From positions 1-14,868 of the forward strand of contig DAOWCY010000176.1 in NCBI GenBank assembly GCA_030639305.1: a stretch of DNA of 14,868 bases. The letters are read 5' to 3'. Positions 12,941-14,868 of the stretch are shown piece by piece; within the stretch, counting starts at the first letter, position 1, and the number at the start of each line of letters is the position of its first letter. The notes under the pieces are model-generated. The model ran no database searches and was not told the origin of the DNA. It saw only the letters and a program-made list of their open reading frames with translations. The stretch comes from JAGLQA01 sp023135565. GTDB taxonomy: Bacteria; Acidobacteriota; Aminicenantia; UBA2199. The position numbers and the translations under genes were made by a program.

Positions 12941-14794
12941 ATGATGATTTATGCGAACCTATTATATTTTATAACGGCTATTTTTCTCTTTTCTGCTGCG
13001 CCGCCGGCTGAGAGCGCCACTTTCTCCACCTCTGTGGACTTAATGGCCCTATTCCTATTACAATGGGGCTTTTGGTATTTCAACAAATATCAATTCAGCG
13101 GCATCAGGGAAAAATTCGATAAAAACGAAATCACCTTAGAACAAGCCAAAAGACATTACGCCTACCGGGTTAAAATCCACTCTGTAATGGCACTCGCCTT
13201 ATTCGCCGTAGAACTCTTTTTCTTAGACTTAAAGGTTTTCCTTACCGGGAATCCGCTGATGAGCAGTTCCGATACCCTCACTAACACGGTTGGATTGGCT
13301 TTTTTTATTTTCCAGTTGTCGATCATTTGGTACTGGGCTTTTCGCGCTGTGGGCGATATCCTGGAAATCGGGAAATCAGCTAATAATTATATCATCGCCA
13401 ATATAAAGTTCAACATTTCGATCATTTTACCCTGGTTCCTTTTCTCGCTGGTTTTTGATGTGGTTTCTTTCATCGACAGCCCCTGGCTAAATGTCCTGTT
13501 TAATACCGGGGTGATCCCGGTTTTAATTCTTATCTTTTTTTTGGTCATACTTATCCCTTCCCTCATCCCTTTCTTCTGGGACTGCAAGCCCCTACCGGAG
13601 GGAGAACTAAACGACGAAATCAATATCTTCTGCAAAACCCGGGGCGTGAAGTTCCGTAAAGTCATGTCCTGGGAAGCCATGAACAGCACTTTAATCACTG
13701 CTGCCGTGGTCGGCCTAATAGCCCGCTTCAGGTACCTTTTGATAACCCCGCAGTTACTGAACTTGCTTAACAAAGATGAAATACTGGCTGTGGTCAGTCA
13801 CGAAACGGGACATGTGAAAAAACGTCACATGGTCTTTTATTTGTTCTTTTTTTTAGGTTTCCTTGTCATCAGCTCCATCATATTATACCGGTTTCGATTG
13901 TTTCTTCTCACCACCGATTTCGGTCTTTCCGCTGTCATTAACGCGGAAGCAAACGATCTGAGCATTATAGACTATTTTACGGCTGCATTGTGGTTTGTCA
14001 TGCTTATCGTCTATTTCAGGTTTGTATTCGGTTTTTTCATGAGAAATTTCGAACGCCAGGCCGACGCCTATTGCTTTTCTGTCGGCATAGACCCGGGTTA
14101 TATGATATCTTCCTTTATGAAATTAAGCACGGCTGTAGGAGACGACGGCAAAAAATCCAACTGGCACCACTTTAACATACCCCAAAGAATCGATTTTTTA
14201 AGAAAATGCGTCGCTGATCCCGGCTTGATTAAACAGCACGATAAAAAAATGAAACGTTTGCTGCAAGTTTTCTTTTCCGCGCTGCTTTTCTCTATTTATG
14301 TAATGGTGTCTTTTGGGGGAGGACTTAAGGGACTCGATCAAAAAGACTATCTTAGATACATGGAAAAAGTTATCGAAAAAAGGTTGATACTGTCACCTGA
14401 TGACCCTGAGCTGCATTCGGCTTTAGGCCAGGTCTACTATGAACAAGAAAAATGGCCGCAAGCAAAAAAAGCCCTCAAACACTCCCTGGATTTAAAATAC
14501 CGGCAGCCTGAAGTGTTGAACAACCTGGCCTGGCTGCTGGTCACCTGCCCGGAAAAAGAAATATTAGACCCGGCAGAGGCCCTGAAACTGGCCCGGGAAG
14601 CCGTTAAACTGCGGGAAGCTCCCCATATCTACGATACCCTGGCCGAGGCGCTGCAGGCCAACGAAATGTATGAAGAGGGGGTGGCTGCCGCGGAAAAAGC
14701 CGTGGAACTGGCGAAAGAGAATCGTCGATTCTATAAAGATCAATTGGAAAAAAAGAAAGAACGTTTACGCCAATCCAAAACCATCAAGATTTGA
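12941..14794 (+). CDS. Integral-membrane M48 family zinc metalloprotease with C-terminal TPRs
   Basis: The 617-aa protein has five or six hydrophobic segments in the first 220 residues, then the protease core. HETGH (His287, Glu288, His291) is the HExxH zinc site and Glu371 in NFERQADAY is the expected third ligand. The stretch before it (MNSTLITAAVVGLIARFRYLLITPQLLNLL, about 246-275) is the usual M48 lead-in. Further membrane segments lie at about 297-317, 345-367 and 445-462. From about residue 475, TPR-like helices follow (LHSALGQVYYEQEKWPQAKKAL, LNNLAWLLVTCPE, IYDTLAEALQANEMYEEGVAAAEKAVEL), ending in a charged coil. M48 membrane proteases (Ste24/HtpX type) cleave or quality-control membrane and exported proteins. 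TPRs probably recruit partners. ATGs at 12941 and 12944 are both possible starts. Confidence 0.88.
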   Translation: MMIYANLLYFITAIFLFSAAPPAESATFSTSVDLMALFLLQWGFWYFNKYQFSGIREKFDKNEITLEQAKRHYAYRVKIHSVMALALFAVELFFLDLKVFLTGNPLMSSSDTLTNTVGLAFFIFQLSIIWYWAFRAVGDILEIGKSANNYIIANIKFNISIILPWFLFSLVFDVVSFIDSPWLNVLFNTGVIPVLILIFFLVILIPSLIPFFWDCKPLPEGELNDEINIFCKTRGVKFRKVMSWEAMNSTLITAAVVGLIARFRYLLITPQLLNLLNKDEILAVVSHETGHVKKRHMVFYLFFFLGFLVISSIILYRFRLFLLTTDFGLSAVINAEANDLSIIDYFTAALWFVMLIVYFRFVFGFFMRNFERQADAYCFSVGIDPGYMISSFMKLSTAVGDDGKKSNWHHFNIPQRIDFLRKCVADPGLIKQHDKKMKRLLQVFFSALLFSIYVMVSFGGGLKGLDQKDYLRYMEKVIEKRLILSPDDPELHSALGQVYYEQEKWPQAKKALKHSLDLKYRQPEVLNNLAWLLVTCPEKEILDPAEALKLAREAVKLREAPHIYDTLAEALQANEMYEEGVAAAEKAVELAKENRRFYKDQLEKKKERLRQSKTIKI

Positions 14795-14801
14795 AGAACA
14801 A

Positions 14802-14859
14802 GCGACCCTGCCGGGGGCCAAACTTTTGAAAAAGTTTGATCAAAACTTTTAATTATTTA
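14802..14859 (+). repeat. Dispersed 54-nt intergenic repeat, copy 2
   Basis: Positions 14806-14859 match 3815-3868 at 53 of 54 positions. The single difference (gaaaa instead of gtaaa) lies in the loop of the aaactttt/aaaagttt hairpin, so pairing is kept. It begins about 11 nt after the stop codon of the M48 gene, in the same orientation relative to the upstream gene as copy 1, which supports a 3'-end role. Confidence 0.85.
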
Positions 14860-14868
14860 GAATCAAAA

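Overview
The window reads as chromosomal DNA of a mid-GC, Gram-negative-type bacterium. The mix of exported VWFA proteins of the acidobacterial type, exported SGNH hydrolases with a fibronectin III tail, a DUF4143 ATPase and an M48 protease with TPRs points to Acidobacteriota in the wide sense, possibly Candidatus Aminicenantes. This is inference from family content; no rRNA or marker gene is present.

Layout. (1) 1-190: degenerate end of a mobile-element-associated conserved sequence, read on the minus strand, then a 14-bp tandem duplication. (2) 260-3786: two tandem, closely related exported SGNH/GDSL-like hydrolases on the plus strand. Each has its own near-consensus sigma70 promoter placed so that the transcript should start at or next to the ATG (leaderless). 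(3) 3787-3930: convergent intergenic region with a 54-nt repeat and a terminator. (4) 3931-10148, minus strand: three exported proteins. A 1075-aa protein of unknown function (10148-6921) is followed after 17 nt by a VWA protein with an intact MIDAS (6903-5761), and, after a terminator, by a VWFA-type protein whose MIDAS is lost (5505-3931). (5) 10344-10990, minus strand: a compact VapBC-like toxin-antitoxin pair with a 4-bp gene overlap and an operator-like palindrome on its promoter. (6) 11070-11328: remnant of a PAS-domain gene, two inverted repeats and the promoter of the next gene. (7) 11329-12585: DUF4143-type AAA ATPase. (8) 12586-12940: hairpin-rich intergenic DNA, possibly an old mobile-element end. 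(9) 12941-14794: integral-membrane M48 metalloprotease with C-terminal TPRs, followed by a second copy of the 54-nt repeat.

How the genes fit together. Most products are predicted to work outside the cytoplasm: envelope hydrolases, VWA adhesion or scaffold proteins and a membrane protease. The 1075-aa protein and the intact VWA protein are probably co-transcribed and may act together. VapBC, the DUF4143 ATPase and the fragments around them form an accessory patch. No complete transposon, CRISPR array, tRNA or rRNA is visible.
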